Assembly: GCA_947503885.1 (NCBI GenBank)
Contig: CANNFD010000005.1
Span: 186,001-250,000, forward strand
DNA length: 64,000 nt
From: an uncultured Olleya sp.
GTDB lineage: Bacteria > Bacteroidota > Bacteroidia > Flavobacteriales > Flavobacteriaceae
Direction: 5' to 3'
Below the pieces are notes generated by a model that did not search any database, was not told where the DNA came from, and worked only from the letters and a program-made list of their open reading frames with translations. The translations under genes and the position numbers were made by a program. Each line of letters starts with the position of its first letter. The stretch's first letter is position 1. Below are positions 56,000 through 63,275 of the stretch, one piece after another.

Positions 56000-56416
56000 A
56001 TGAAAAAATTACTTTTTATAGTTCTAATAACAGTTAAGTTTAGCTTTGCTCAAGAAACAGTACCCTTTAATATAATTGAAGATGTACCCATATTTCCTGG
56101 CTGCGAAAAACTAGATGCGATTGGAAAAAAGGATTGTATGAATATTGGTATTAATGAAATAATAAAAAGAAATTTTAACTTAAAAAAAGCCACCAGAGGT
56201 ATCACTCTTGATAAAGGACTAATAAAAATATTTGTCTCATTTAAAATTGACGAAAACGGAATTGTCGATGACATAAAAATAAAGGCTCCTCATCCAAAAA
56301 TAGAAAAGGAAACCGCAAGAGTTATTAATCTAATACCTAAAATGAGACCAGGTTTACATCTAGGGAAGCCTGTCAAAGTAGCGTATACCTTACCTATTAA
56401 GTTTAGAATTAATTGA
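56000..56416 (+). CDS. Small exported protein with TonB C-terminal-like domain
   Basis: A 138-residue protein with signal peptide (MKKLLFIVLITVKFSFAQ) followed by a domain like the C terminus of Bacteroidota TonB proteins. It has VPIFPGCEKLDAIG with a cysteine pair (Cys at about 34 and 45), LIKIFVSFKIDENGIVDDIKIK (about 73-94) and LPIKFRIN at the end. There is no membrane anchor with a proline-rich linker, so it is not a complete TonB; it may bind outer-membrane or peptidoglycan partners from the periplasm. It lies 10 bases after thyA, an unrelated neighbour. Confidence 0.82.
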   Translation: MKKLLFIVLITVKFSFAQETVPFNIIEDVPIFPGCEKLDAIGKKDCMNIGINEIIKRNFNLKKATRGITLDKGLIKIFVSFKIDENGIVDDIKIKAPHPKIEKETARVINLIPKMRPGLHLGKPVKVAYTLPIKFRIN

Positions 56417-56473
56417 TACGTTTTATTTATTCATCAATTTAAACAAACAGCTAATTTTATACTTTATCACAGT

Positions 56474-56497
56474 CACTTTTTATTAAAATAAAAAGTG
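56474..56497. terminator. Possible terminator hairpin after the TonB-C gene
   Basis: CACTTTTTATT (56474-56484) / AATAAAAAGTG (56487-56497): an 11-bp AT-rich perfect inverted repeat with a 2-base gap; no T-run follows, so it is weak. Confidence 0.4.
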
Positions 56498-56520
56498 AAA
56501 AATAACACTTATAAAAACGC

Positions 56521-56528
56521 TAACTTTG
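56521..56528 (+). promoter_or_regulatory. Predicted -7 element of the 2TM-DHFR gene
   Basis: TAACTTTG matches TAnnTTTG, 19 bases before the ATG at 56548. No convincing TTG upstream. Confidence 0.4.
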
Positions 56529-56547
56529 CAATATAAATACTACACAT

Positions 56548-57459
56548 ATGTTTGGATTAAAGAAAAAAGACAAGCCTCAAATAGATAAAGAGCAACTAGA
56601 ATTAATTAAAAATGCACAACGCAGAATCAAACAAAAAAAGCGTTTATACATACACTTTGTAATATTTTTAATTGGTGCAGTCTTTTTAATTATTGCCAAC
56701 ACGGTTTTAGGCATCGGAAAAAACACTATGTTTTTTGGCATCAATTGGTTTGTATACGCGATATTAGCATGGTTATTTTTATTTTTATACCACTTTGTAA
56801 ATGTATTTATCACCTCTAAATTTATGGGTAAAGCGTGGGAAGAACAACAATTAGCCAAACTAGTTAACCAACAAAAAATAAGAATTGAAAAGCTTAAACA
56901 ACAAATAGAAAAAGAAGATCTACCAATTGCTAAAAGTGAAGTTTTTAAACAACAAAACAGTAAAGTAGTTAACAATTTAACCATTATTGTAGCTGCTGGA
57001 GAAAACAACGAAATTGGAAAAGACAATGGTCTAATTTGGCATTTAAGCGATGACTTAAAACGTTTTAAAGCATTAACTTCTGGCCACCATATTATTATGG
57101 GTCGTAAAACATTTGAAAGCTTCCCAAAACCGTTACCTAATCGCACACATATTGTTATATCTAGACAAGCTAACTACAAAGCTCCAGAGGGTGTTATTGT
57201 TGTAAACAGCTTAGAAGATGCTATTTTAAAAGCAAAAAAAGACACGCAACCTTTTATTATTGGTGGAGGCGAAATTTACAAACAAGCATTACCTTTTGCA
57301 TCAAAAATCGAGCTAACTCGTGTACATTCTAATTTTGACGCAGATACTTTCTTTCCTGAAATTGATAAGACCCTTTGGAAAGAAACTGCAAATATATTTC
57401 ATACAAAAGATGCCAATCATGAATTTGAATTTTCGTTTTTAACCTTCGAAAGAAAGTAA
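56548..57459 (+). CDS. Membrane-anchored dihydrofolate reductase (2TM domain fused to DHFR)
   Basis: A 303-residue fusion. Residues about 1-110 are a 2TM domain: charged start, two helices (about 33-53 and 64-88) with a short loop, so both ends should face the cytoplasm. A Lys/Gln-rich helical linker (about 95-142) follows, then a complete DHFR from about residue 144: TIIVAAGENNEIGKDNG, the substrate acid in WHLSDDLKRF (Asp168 or 169 region), HHIIMGRKTFESF for NADPH, and FIIGGGEIYK. No ATG, GTG or TTG lies in frame between residues 95 and 143, so DHFR appears to be made only in the tethered form. It reduces dihydrofolate from ThyA, encoded just upstream. DHFR function is firm; the value of the anchor is unknown. 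Confidence 0.93.
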   Translation: MFGLKKKDKPQIDKEQLELIKNAQRRIKQKKRLYIHFVIFLIGAVFLIIANTVLGIGKNTMFFGINWFVYAILAWLFLFLYHFVNVFITSKFMGKAWEEQQLAKLVNQQKIRIEKLKQQIEKEDLPIAKSEVFKQQNSKVVNNLTIIVAAGENNEIGKDNGLIWHLSDDLKRFKALTSGHHIIMGRKTFESFPKPLPNRTHIVISRQANYKAPEGVIVVNSLEDAILKAKKDTQPFIIGGGEIYKQALPFASKIELTRVHSNFDADTFFPEIDKTLWKETANIFHTKDANHEFEFSFLTFERK

Positions 57460-57486
57460 ATAAACAATTTTGTCTAATTTCGCAGT

Positions 57487-59043
57487 ATGGTAAAAGATAT
57501 TCAACTTCGTGTTTCTTTAAAAGAAGAAGAAATTCCAGATATTTTAATAAAAAAATCTGCGGAGTTTTTATCTATGTCTAGAAATGATATAACTGGCATT
57601 AAAGTACTACGCAAGTCAATTGACGCTAGAAAGCCAAAGATTATATTAAATTATAAAGTATCCGTTTATATAAAAGAGCCGGTTCCGGAAACCTCAGATT
57701 ATACTTTTGATTATAAAGACGTCTCAAAAGCAAAACCTATCCATATTATAGGATTTGGACCTGCAGGTATGTGGGCTGCTTTACGATGTATAGAACTTGG
57801 ATTTAAACCTATAGTTATAGAACGCGGTGCGAATGTAAAAGACAGACGTCGTGATTTAAAAGCCATAAACCAAGATCATTTTGTTAATGAAGATTCTAAC
57901 TATTGTTTTGGAGAAGGTGGTGCTGGAACTTATAGTGACGGAAAATTATACACACGTAGTTTAAAGCGTGGTGATGTCCGTCGAATTTTTGAAAACTTAG
58001 TATATCATGGTGCAACAGATCAAATTTTGGTCGACGCACATCCACACATTGGAACCAACAAACTTCCAAAAGTAGTCCAAAACATTCGTGAAAACATTAT
58101 AAAATATGGGGGCGAAGTACATTTTAATACTCGCGTTACAGATTTTGTAATTAAGAATAATAAAATACAAGCAATCCAACTTCAAAATGGTGAAGAGCTA
58201 ATTACTGAAAAAGTAATATTAGCAACAGGTCATTCTGCTAGAGATATTTTTCAATTATTACATGACAAAAACATTGCAATAGAAGCTAAATCCTTTGCAA
58301 TGGGTGTTAGAGCAGAGCATCCACAACACATTATAGATTCTATCCAATACCATTGCGAAGGTCCAAGACCTGAGTTATTACCTGCAGCATCTTACAGTTT
58401 AGTACAACAAGTTAATGGACGTGGCGTGTATAGTTTTTGTATGTGTCCAGGAGGTTTTATAGTCCCTGCAGCTACTGCCAATGGAGAAGTTGTTGTAAAC
58501 GGAATGTCACCTTCAAGGCGAAATAATAAATTTGCTAATTCAGGGATAGTTGTAGAAATTAATGCTGAACGTGATTTAAAAAAATACGAACATTTTGGTG
58601 CTTTAAAAGCTTTAGAATTTCAGAAAGATTTAGAAAAGTTAGCCTTTACAGCTGGTGGTCGTAGTCAAGTTGCACCTGCACAGCGAATGACGGATTTTGT
58701 AGAAGGAAAGTTATCAAATAGCTTAAACGAAACCTCTTATCAACCAGGTTTAAACAGCGCACCTTTACATAGTTTATTCCCTAAATTAATTGGCAGTTCT
58801 TTAAGAAAAGGTTTTAAGGCTTTTGGCGATAAAATGAAAGGTTATTATACTGAAGAAGCTAATATTATTGGGGTAGAATCCAGAACCTCATCACCTGTAA
58901 GTATTCCAAGAAATGAAAATTTAGCACATCCAGAAATTACAAATTTATTTCCTTGTGGTGAAGGCGGTGGTTATGCTGGTGGAATTATAAGTGCTGCAAT
59001 GGATGGCGAACGTTGTGCAGAAGCTGCTACAGCCACACTTTAA
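57487..59043 (+). CDS. FAD-dependent oxidoreductase, uncharacterised COG2509-like family
   Basis: A 518-residue flavoprotein with an N-terminal about 80-residue alpha/beta domain and then a Rossmann FAD motif GFGPAG (residues 89-94). YCFGEGGAGTYSDGKLYTR, a second dinucleotide-type ILATGHSARD, GVRAEHPQHIID, CPGGFIVPAA and a C-terminal PCGEGGGYAGGIISAAMDG follow. This pattern matches a widely conserved but untested group of FAD-dependent dehydrogenases. There is no signal peptide. It starts 27 bases after the DHFR gene; a link to folate metabolism is only a possibility raised by adjacency. Confidence 0.88.
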   Translation: MVKDIQLRVSLKEEEIPDILIKKSAEFLSMSRNDITGIKVLRKSIDARKPKIILNYKVSVYIKEPVPETSDYTFDYKDVSKAKPIHIIGFGPAGMWAALRCIELGFKPIVIERGANVKDRRRDLKAINQDHFVNEDSNYCFGEGGAGTYSDGKLYTRSLKRGDVRRIFENLVYHGATDQILVDAHPHIGTNKLPKVVQNIRENIIKYGGEVHFNTRVTDFVIKNNKIQAIQLQNGEELITEKVILATGHSARDIFQLLHDKNIAIEAKSFAMGVRAEHPQHIIDSIQYHCEGPRPELLPAASYSLVQQVNGRGVYSFCMCPGGFIVPAATANGEVVVNGMSPSRRNNKFANSGIVVEINAERDLKKYEHFGALKALEFQKDLEKLAFTAGGRSQVAPAQRMTDFVEGKLSNSLNETSYQPGLNSAPLHSLFPKLIGSSLRKGFKAFGDKMKGYYTEEANIIGVESRTSSPVSIPRNENLAHPEITNLFPCGEGGGYAGGIISAAMDGERCAEAATATL

Positions 59044-59102
59044 AGCTTCAATTGGATAACCTTTACAATCTTAAAGCATTTTATATTTTGATAATAACAG
59101 TC

Positions 59103-59135
59103 TTGATTCCTTTTAAGATTTTATTCCTATTTTTG
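59103..59135 (+). promoter_or_regulatory. Predicted promoter of fabD-lspA
   Basis: TTG (59103-59105), a 22-base spacer, TATTTTTG (59128-59135), then the ATG 19 bases on. Good match at the long end of the usual spacing. Confidence 0.5.
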
Positions 59136-59154
59136 TCACTTAAATAAGAAAACA

Positions 59155-60054
59155 ATGAAAGCATATATATTCCCTGGTCAAGGTGCCCAATTTACAGGAA
59201 TGGGTCTTGATTTATACGAAAACTCACCAGAAGCACAACATTTATTTGAAGATGCTAATGCCATATTAGGCTTTAACATCACAGATATTATGTTTGAAGG
59301 TACTGCGGAACAATTAAAAGAAACAAAGGTTACACAACCTGCTATCTTTTTACACTCTGTTATTTTAGCAAAAACTTTAGGTGATAGTTTTAAACCAGAA
59401 ATGGTTGCAGGACATAGTTTAGGCGAATTTTCGGCATTAGTAGCAGCAGGAGCTTTAAGCTTTAAAGATGGTCTAAAATTAGTATCACAACGTGCCCAAG
59501 CTATGCAAAAAGCATGCGAAATGCATCCAAGTACTATGGCAGCAGTATTAGGCTTAGAAGATCAAGTTGTTGAAGATATCTGTGCTAAAATAGATGGTGT
59601 TGTTGTAGCAGCAAACTACAATTGTCCCGGACAGCTAGTAATATCAGGAGAGGTTGAAGCAGTTGAACGTGCTTGTGAAGCTATGAAAGAAGCTGGTGCA
59701 AGACGTGCATTAATGTTACCTGTTGGAGGCGCTTTTCACTCGCCAATGATGGAGCCTGCAAGAGAAGAGTTAGCAGCAGCTATTGAAAACACAACCTTTA
59801 GCAAACCTAATTGCCCAATTTATCAAAATGTAACTGCTACTGCGATTACAGATGAAAATGAAATAAAAGCAAATTTAATATCGCAATTAACTGCTCCTGT
59901 ACGTTGGACACAATCTGTACAACAAATGATTGAAGATGGTGCTACTTTATTTACTGAAGTTGGACCAGGAAAAGTACTTCAAGGTTTAGTTAAGAAAATA
60001 AATAGAGAAGCTCAGACTGAATCTGCAATACTTGAAACAAAAGCTGATGAGTAG
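59155..60054 (+). CDS. fabD: Malonyl-CoA:acyl-carrier-protein transacylase
   Basis: Loads malonyl groups on ACP for fatty acid synthesis. The 299-residue sequence starts with the typical IFPGQGAQFTGMG, has the nucleophile elbow GHSLGEFSAL (serine at about residue 91), the QRAQAMQ region with the malonate-binding Arg, the catalytic-region His in GGAFHSPMM and the closing EVGPGKVLQGLVKKI. It overlaps lspA by 8 bases, coupling lipid precursor supply to lipoprotein processing at the level of translation. Confidence 0.97.
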   Translation: MKAYIFPGQGAQFTGMGLDLYENSPEAQHLFEDANAILGFNITDIMFEGTAEQLKETKVTQPAIFLHSVILAKTLGDSFKPEMVAGHSLGEFSALVAAGALSFKDGLKLVSQRAQAMQKACEMHPSTMAAVLGLEDQVVEDICAKIDGVVVAANYNCPGQLVISGEVEAVERACEAMKEAGARRALMLPVGGAFHSPMMEPAREELAAAIENTTFSKPNCPIYQNVTATAITDENEIKANLISQLTAPVRWTQSVQQMIEDGATLFTEVGPGKVLQGLVKKINREAQTESAILETKADE

Positions 60055-60529
60055 CAGAAACATTTTTATAATAGGTCTAATTGTATTTAATATAATTATA
60101 GATCAAGTCTCAAAATTTATAGTAAGAGCAGACGTAGTTGCTAGAACTGAAACCGAAATATTTGGTCAATATTTTACACTTCATAATGTAGAAAATAAAG
60201 GCGCTTTTTTAGGAATGGGAAGTGATTTTAGCCCTACATTAAGAATTGCGTTACTATTAGTTTTACCTATAATTGTTTTAGCCTTAGTGCTAAGACATAT
60301 TATTAAAGACAAAACAATAGATACCATGAGCCTTGTTGGGTTTTGTTGTATTATTGGTGGAGGTATAGCAAATGTATATGACAGGGTTGTTTATGGGTCC
60401 GTTACTGACTTTTTACATATTGACTTAGGCGGTGTCTTTAGGACAGGAATATTTAACATAGCAGATGTTTCTGTTATGGTTGGAATGGGGAGCTTAATTG
60501 TTGGCAGTTTTAAAAAGAAGAAAGCATAA
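60047..60529 (+). CDS. lspA: Lipoprotein signal peptidase (signal peptidase II)
   Basis: Aspartyl protease of the inner membrane that cuts the signal peptide of lipidated prolipoproteins, needed for GldK, LptE and other lipoproteins in this window. From the ATG at 60047 it has 160 residues with four helices. Both catalytic aspartates are present: the first in GGGIANVYDRVVYGSVTDFLHI and the second in FNIADVSVMVG; IIIDQVSKFIV near the N terminus is also conserved. An upstream TTG would add five residues but is less likely. The ATG overlaps the end of fabD. A strong bidirectional terminator follows. Confidence 0.96.
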   Translation: MSSRNIFIIGLIVFNIIIDQVSKFIVRADVVARTETEIFGQYFTLHNVENKGAFLGMGSDFSPTLRIALLLVLPIIVLALVLRHIIKDKTIDTMSLVGFCCIIGGGIANVYDRVVYGSVTDFLHIDLGGVFRTGIFNIADVSVMVGMGSLIVGSFKKKKA

Positions 60530-60560
60530 AAAAAGCCTCGAATAATTCGAGGCTTTTTTT
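60528..60560. terminator. Bidirectional terminator between lspA and the small hypothetical gene
   Basis: AAAAAGCCTCGAA / TTCGAGGCTTTTT with a 3-base loop, A-run and T-run on either side. Confidence 0.85.
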
Positions 60561-60562
60561 AT

Positions 60563-60754
60563 TTATCTAGCTAAGTTACAATCACTGCAATCTTTTACTT
60601 CTCCGTAGTATGTTTCACGATATTTATGAAGCGTTTTAACCGGTATACCTAGAACTTGTTTTTTAATATAAGTTACTTTGGCATTTAACCTCCCCATCTT
60701 GGGAGCAAATCTGTTTTCTTGTCTTGTCTGACGTTTTACTGTAATCAATTTCAT
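60563..60754 (-). CDS. Small conserved-looking hypothetical protein (63 aa)
   Basis: A 63-residue basic protein of unknown function. The first half is Lys/Arg-rich (MKLITVKRQTRQENRF), with no signal peptide or membrane helix. The second half has a compact pattern KTLHKYRETYYGEVKDC and a CSDC pair (about residues 56-59), which may bind metal with a partner. It is convergent with lspA, separated by a shared terminator. Reasons to believe it: an ATG start, sensible codon use and a proper terminator. I have a vague sense of similar small proteins in this family but cannot verify it. The 169-base gap to galE is AT-rich and holds nothing I can support. Confidence 0.6.
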   Translation of the reverse strand: MKLITVKRQTRQENRFAPKMGRLNAKVTYIKKQVLGIPVKTLHKYRETYYGEVKDCSDCNLAR

Positions 60755-60923
60755 TGTTTTATCATTTGCATTAGCTACAAAGTAAACAAAAATTTGATAT
60801 AATAACGAATTTAATTAACTAAAATATTGTTAATCAACATATTAATACAAATACAATAATAAGTTGTTATAATAATTATGAGATTGTTAATTATAAGGTA
60901 GTACAAGTCAAGATATAATAATG

Positions 60924-61937
60924 TTAATTTATAACCTTTTGCCACTTCCAAGCTGACAACATAGCCTGCTCTAAAGTGGACTGTGCTTTCCAACCTAATA
61001 CAGTATTAGCTTTAGTAGTATCTGCATAAGCGGATATTACGTCACCAGGACGCCTATCCACTATTTTATAATTTAGTTTTGTGTTAGACACTTTTTCAAA
61101 CGCTTTAATAACTTCAAGAACTGTACTTCCTTTACCTGTCCCTAAATTAAAGACTTCAAAATTTGTCGCATTTTTACTTTCTAATAAGCGTTGTAATGCT
61201 ATTACATGGGCTTTAGCCAAATCTACAACATGAATATAATCCCTTACACAAGTACCATCTGAGGTTGGATAATCGTCTCCAAATACAGACAATTGTTCTC
61301 TTTTACCTATTGCTGTTTGGGTTATGTATGGTATTAAATTTTGTGGAACGCCTATTGGCAACTCTCCTATTTTAGCGGATTGATGCGCACCAATTGGATT
61401 AAAATATCTTAAAGCGATACTATTTAGTTGTGCATTTACTTTACAGGTGTCTTTAATAATCTCCTCTCCTATTTGTTTTGTATTTCCGTATGGTGATTCT
61501 GCTGGTTTAATAGGTGCTGTTTCTGCAATTGGCATTGTGTCTGCCTGACCATATACAGTACATGAGGAACTAAATATAAAATTAGAAACTTTTAATTTTA
61601 TTAATTCCTGCAATACATACACTAGGGTGTTAATATTATTTTCGTAGTACATCAAAGGATTATCTACGCTTTCTCCAACTGCTTTACTTGCAGCAAAATG
61701 TATTACGCCTTGAATGTCTTGATGCGCCTTGAAAAAAGCTTGAACTGCTGATTTATTTTTTAAATCTAACTTTTCAAAAATTGGACTTTTACCTGTTATA
61801 GCAACAATACCTTTCAAAACCTCTAACGAGGCATTTGAAAGGTTATCTATTATCACTACTTGGTATCCTTTATTTTGAAGCTCTACAACTGTGTGTGAGC
61901 CTATAAAGCCTAAACCTCCGGTTACTAATATTTTCAT
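60924..61937 (-). CDS. galE: UDP-glucose 4-epimerase
   Basis: Interconverts UDP-glucose and UDP-galactose (or the N-acetyl forms), supplying surface polysaccharide or LPS sugars. The 337-residue short-chain dehydrogenase-type protein has the NAD loop GGLGFIGSHT (7-16), IDNLSNAS, the catalytic serine/threonine region FSSSCTVYG, the YxxxK pair in SPYGNTKQIGEE and the SDGTCVRDYIHVVDLA block characteristic of GalE. It is transcribed after the DegT aminotransferase; a palindromic repeat lies in the 101-base spacer between them. Confidence 0.96.
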   Translation of the reverse strand: MKILVTGGLGFIGSHTVVELQNKGYQVVIIDNLSNASLEVLKGIVAITGKSPIFEKLDLKNKSAVQAFFKAHQDIQGVIHFAASKAVGESVDNPLMYYENNINTLVYVLQELIKLKVSNFIFSSSCTVYGQADTMPIAETAPIKPAESPYGNTKQIGEEIIKDTCKVNAQLNSIALRYFNPIGAHQSAKIGELPIGVPQNLIPYITQTAIGKREQLSVFGDDYPTSDGTCVRDYIHVVDLAKAHVIALQRLLESKNATNFEVFNLGTGKGSTVLEVIKAFEKVSNTKLNYKIVDRRPGDVISAYADTTKANTVLGWKAQSTLEQAMLSAWKWQKVIN

Positions 61938-61949
61938 TGGCTAAGATGT

Positions 61950-62042
61950 GCGTTAGGGATAGTAGCGTTATCCTTTTTTTGCTGCCATATATGGCAAAAA
62001 AAGATTCTAGCGGATAGCCCGACCTTTATGGTAACGCCCTAA
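61950..62042 (-). repeat. Palindromic intergenic repeat between the DegT gene and galE
   Basis: Outer pieces TTAGGG...GCGTTATCC (61953-61972) and GGTAACGCCCTAA (62030-62042) are imperfect inverted repeats. The centre is a long palindrome, TTTTTTTGC-tgccatatatgg-CAAAAAAA (61974-62002). Words such as TTAGGGATAG, TAGCGGATAGCCCGACC recur, as far as I recall, in many Flavobacteriaceae spacers. It overlaps the stop codon of the DegT gene. Confidence 0.6.
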
Positions 62043-63196
62043 TTATTGTTTACAAATTTTATTACAGTATCTGTTATAAATTTGATTTGATCTGCTTCAA
62101 GCTCGGTATGCATTGGTAAGGATATAACCTCTTTTATTAATTGATTTGTGACAGGAAAATCTGCTTCGTTATAACGGTCGTCTTTATATGCTTTTTGAGA
62201 GTGTAAAGGGATTGGATAATAGACTCCGCATGGGATTCCGTTATCGTTTAAATGTTTTACTAATGCGTCTCTGTCTACGTTTTTAACTTTTAAAGTGTAT
62301 TGATGAAACACGTGACAGTCACAAGTATCGCAAATACCATCACATCCATTAACTGTTTTTGGTGTTATTACATTATTAACATCTTTGAATGCTGCGTTAT
62401 ATTGTCTTGCTGCATCACGTCTTGCATTATTATAGCTATCTAATTTTGGTAGTTTTGCGTCTAAAACTGCTGCTTGAATTGAGTCTAAACGAGAGTTTAC
62501 ACCTACTACATCGTGATGATAACGTTGGTACATACCATGATTAACTATACCTCTTAAGGTATGTGCTAGGTCGTCGTCGTTTGTAAAAATTGCGCCTCCA
62601 TCACCATAACATCCTAAGTTTTTAGATGGAAAAAATGAAGTGGAAGCCACGTGACCAATGGTTCCTGATTTTGCTTTTGTACCGTCAGAATAAGTATAAT
62701 TTGCACCTATACCTTGGGCATTATCTTCTATAACATATAGATTATGTTCTTTTGCAATTTGCATAATCGCCTCCATATTTGCACATTGACCAAATAAATG
62801 TACGGGTACTATTGCTTTTGTTTTTGGTGTGATCGCTTTTTTTATAGCTTCTATACTAATATTAAAATCATCTGGATTTACATCTACTAAAACTGGTGTC
62901 AATTTTAATAATGCAATAACCTCTACAGTTGCAGCAAAAGTAAAGTCTGCAGTAATAACCTCGTCGCCTTGTTCTAATCCTAATCCCATCATTGCTATTT
63001 GCAATGCATCTGTACCATTTGCACAAGGTATGACGTGTTTTACACCCAAATAGTCTTCTAGGTTTTTCTGAAACTCTTTAACCTTTGGTCCATTAATAAA
63101 AGTAGTATTGTCAATAATTTCTTGAATTGAAGCATCTACTTCATTTTTTATTGCTGCGTATTGACCTTTAAGGTCGACCATTTGTATATCTTTCAT
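62039..63196 (-). CDS. DegT/DnrJ/EryC1 family sugar aminotransferase
   Basis: PLP-dependent enzyme that aminates a keto-sugar nucleotide, probably for LPS O-antigen or other surface glycans. The 385-residue chain has the family blocks FINGPKVKEFQ, CANGTDALQIAM, the PLP-pocket DNAQGIGA (158-165) and the Schiff-base lysine Lys192 in SFFPSKNLGCYGDGGA. GVNSRLDSIQAAVL and the C-terminal PIPLHSQKAY follow. An unusual insertion at residues 283-296 carries four cysteines and a histidine (C285, C289, C292, C294, H295) in a row that looks like a metal-binding knuckle. It is first in the unit with galE and divergent from waaA. Confidence 0.92.
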   Translation of the reverse strand: MKDIQMVDLKGQYAAIKNEVDASIQEIIDNTTFINGPKVKEFQKNLEDYLGVKHVIPCANGTDALQIAMMGLGLEQGDEVITADFTFAATVEVIALLKLTPVLVDVNPDDFNISIEAIKKAITPKTKAIVPVHLFGQCANMEAIMQIAKEHNLYVIEDNAQGIGANYTYSDGTKAKSGTIGHVASTSFFPSKNLGCYGDGGAIFTNDDDLAHTLRGIVNHGMYQRYHHDVVGVNSRLDSIQAAVLDAKLPKLDSYNNARRDAARQYNAAFKDVNNVITPKTVNGCDGICDTCDCHVFHQYTLKVKNVDRDALVKHLNDNGIPCGVYYPIPLHSQKAYKDDRYNEADFPVTNQLIKEVISLPMHTELEADQIKFITDTVIKFVNNN

Positions 63197-63275
63197 GTAT
63201 AATAGTATAATATGCTATTTAAAGAATTAGCTTTAAATTTTAAATTTATAATTACCGAATTTACAAAAATACCAA

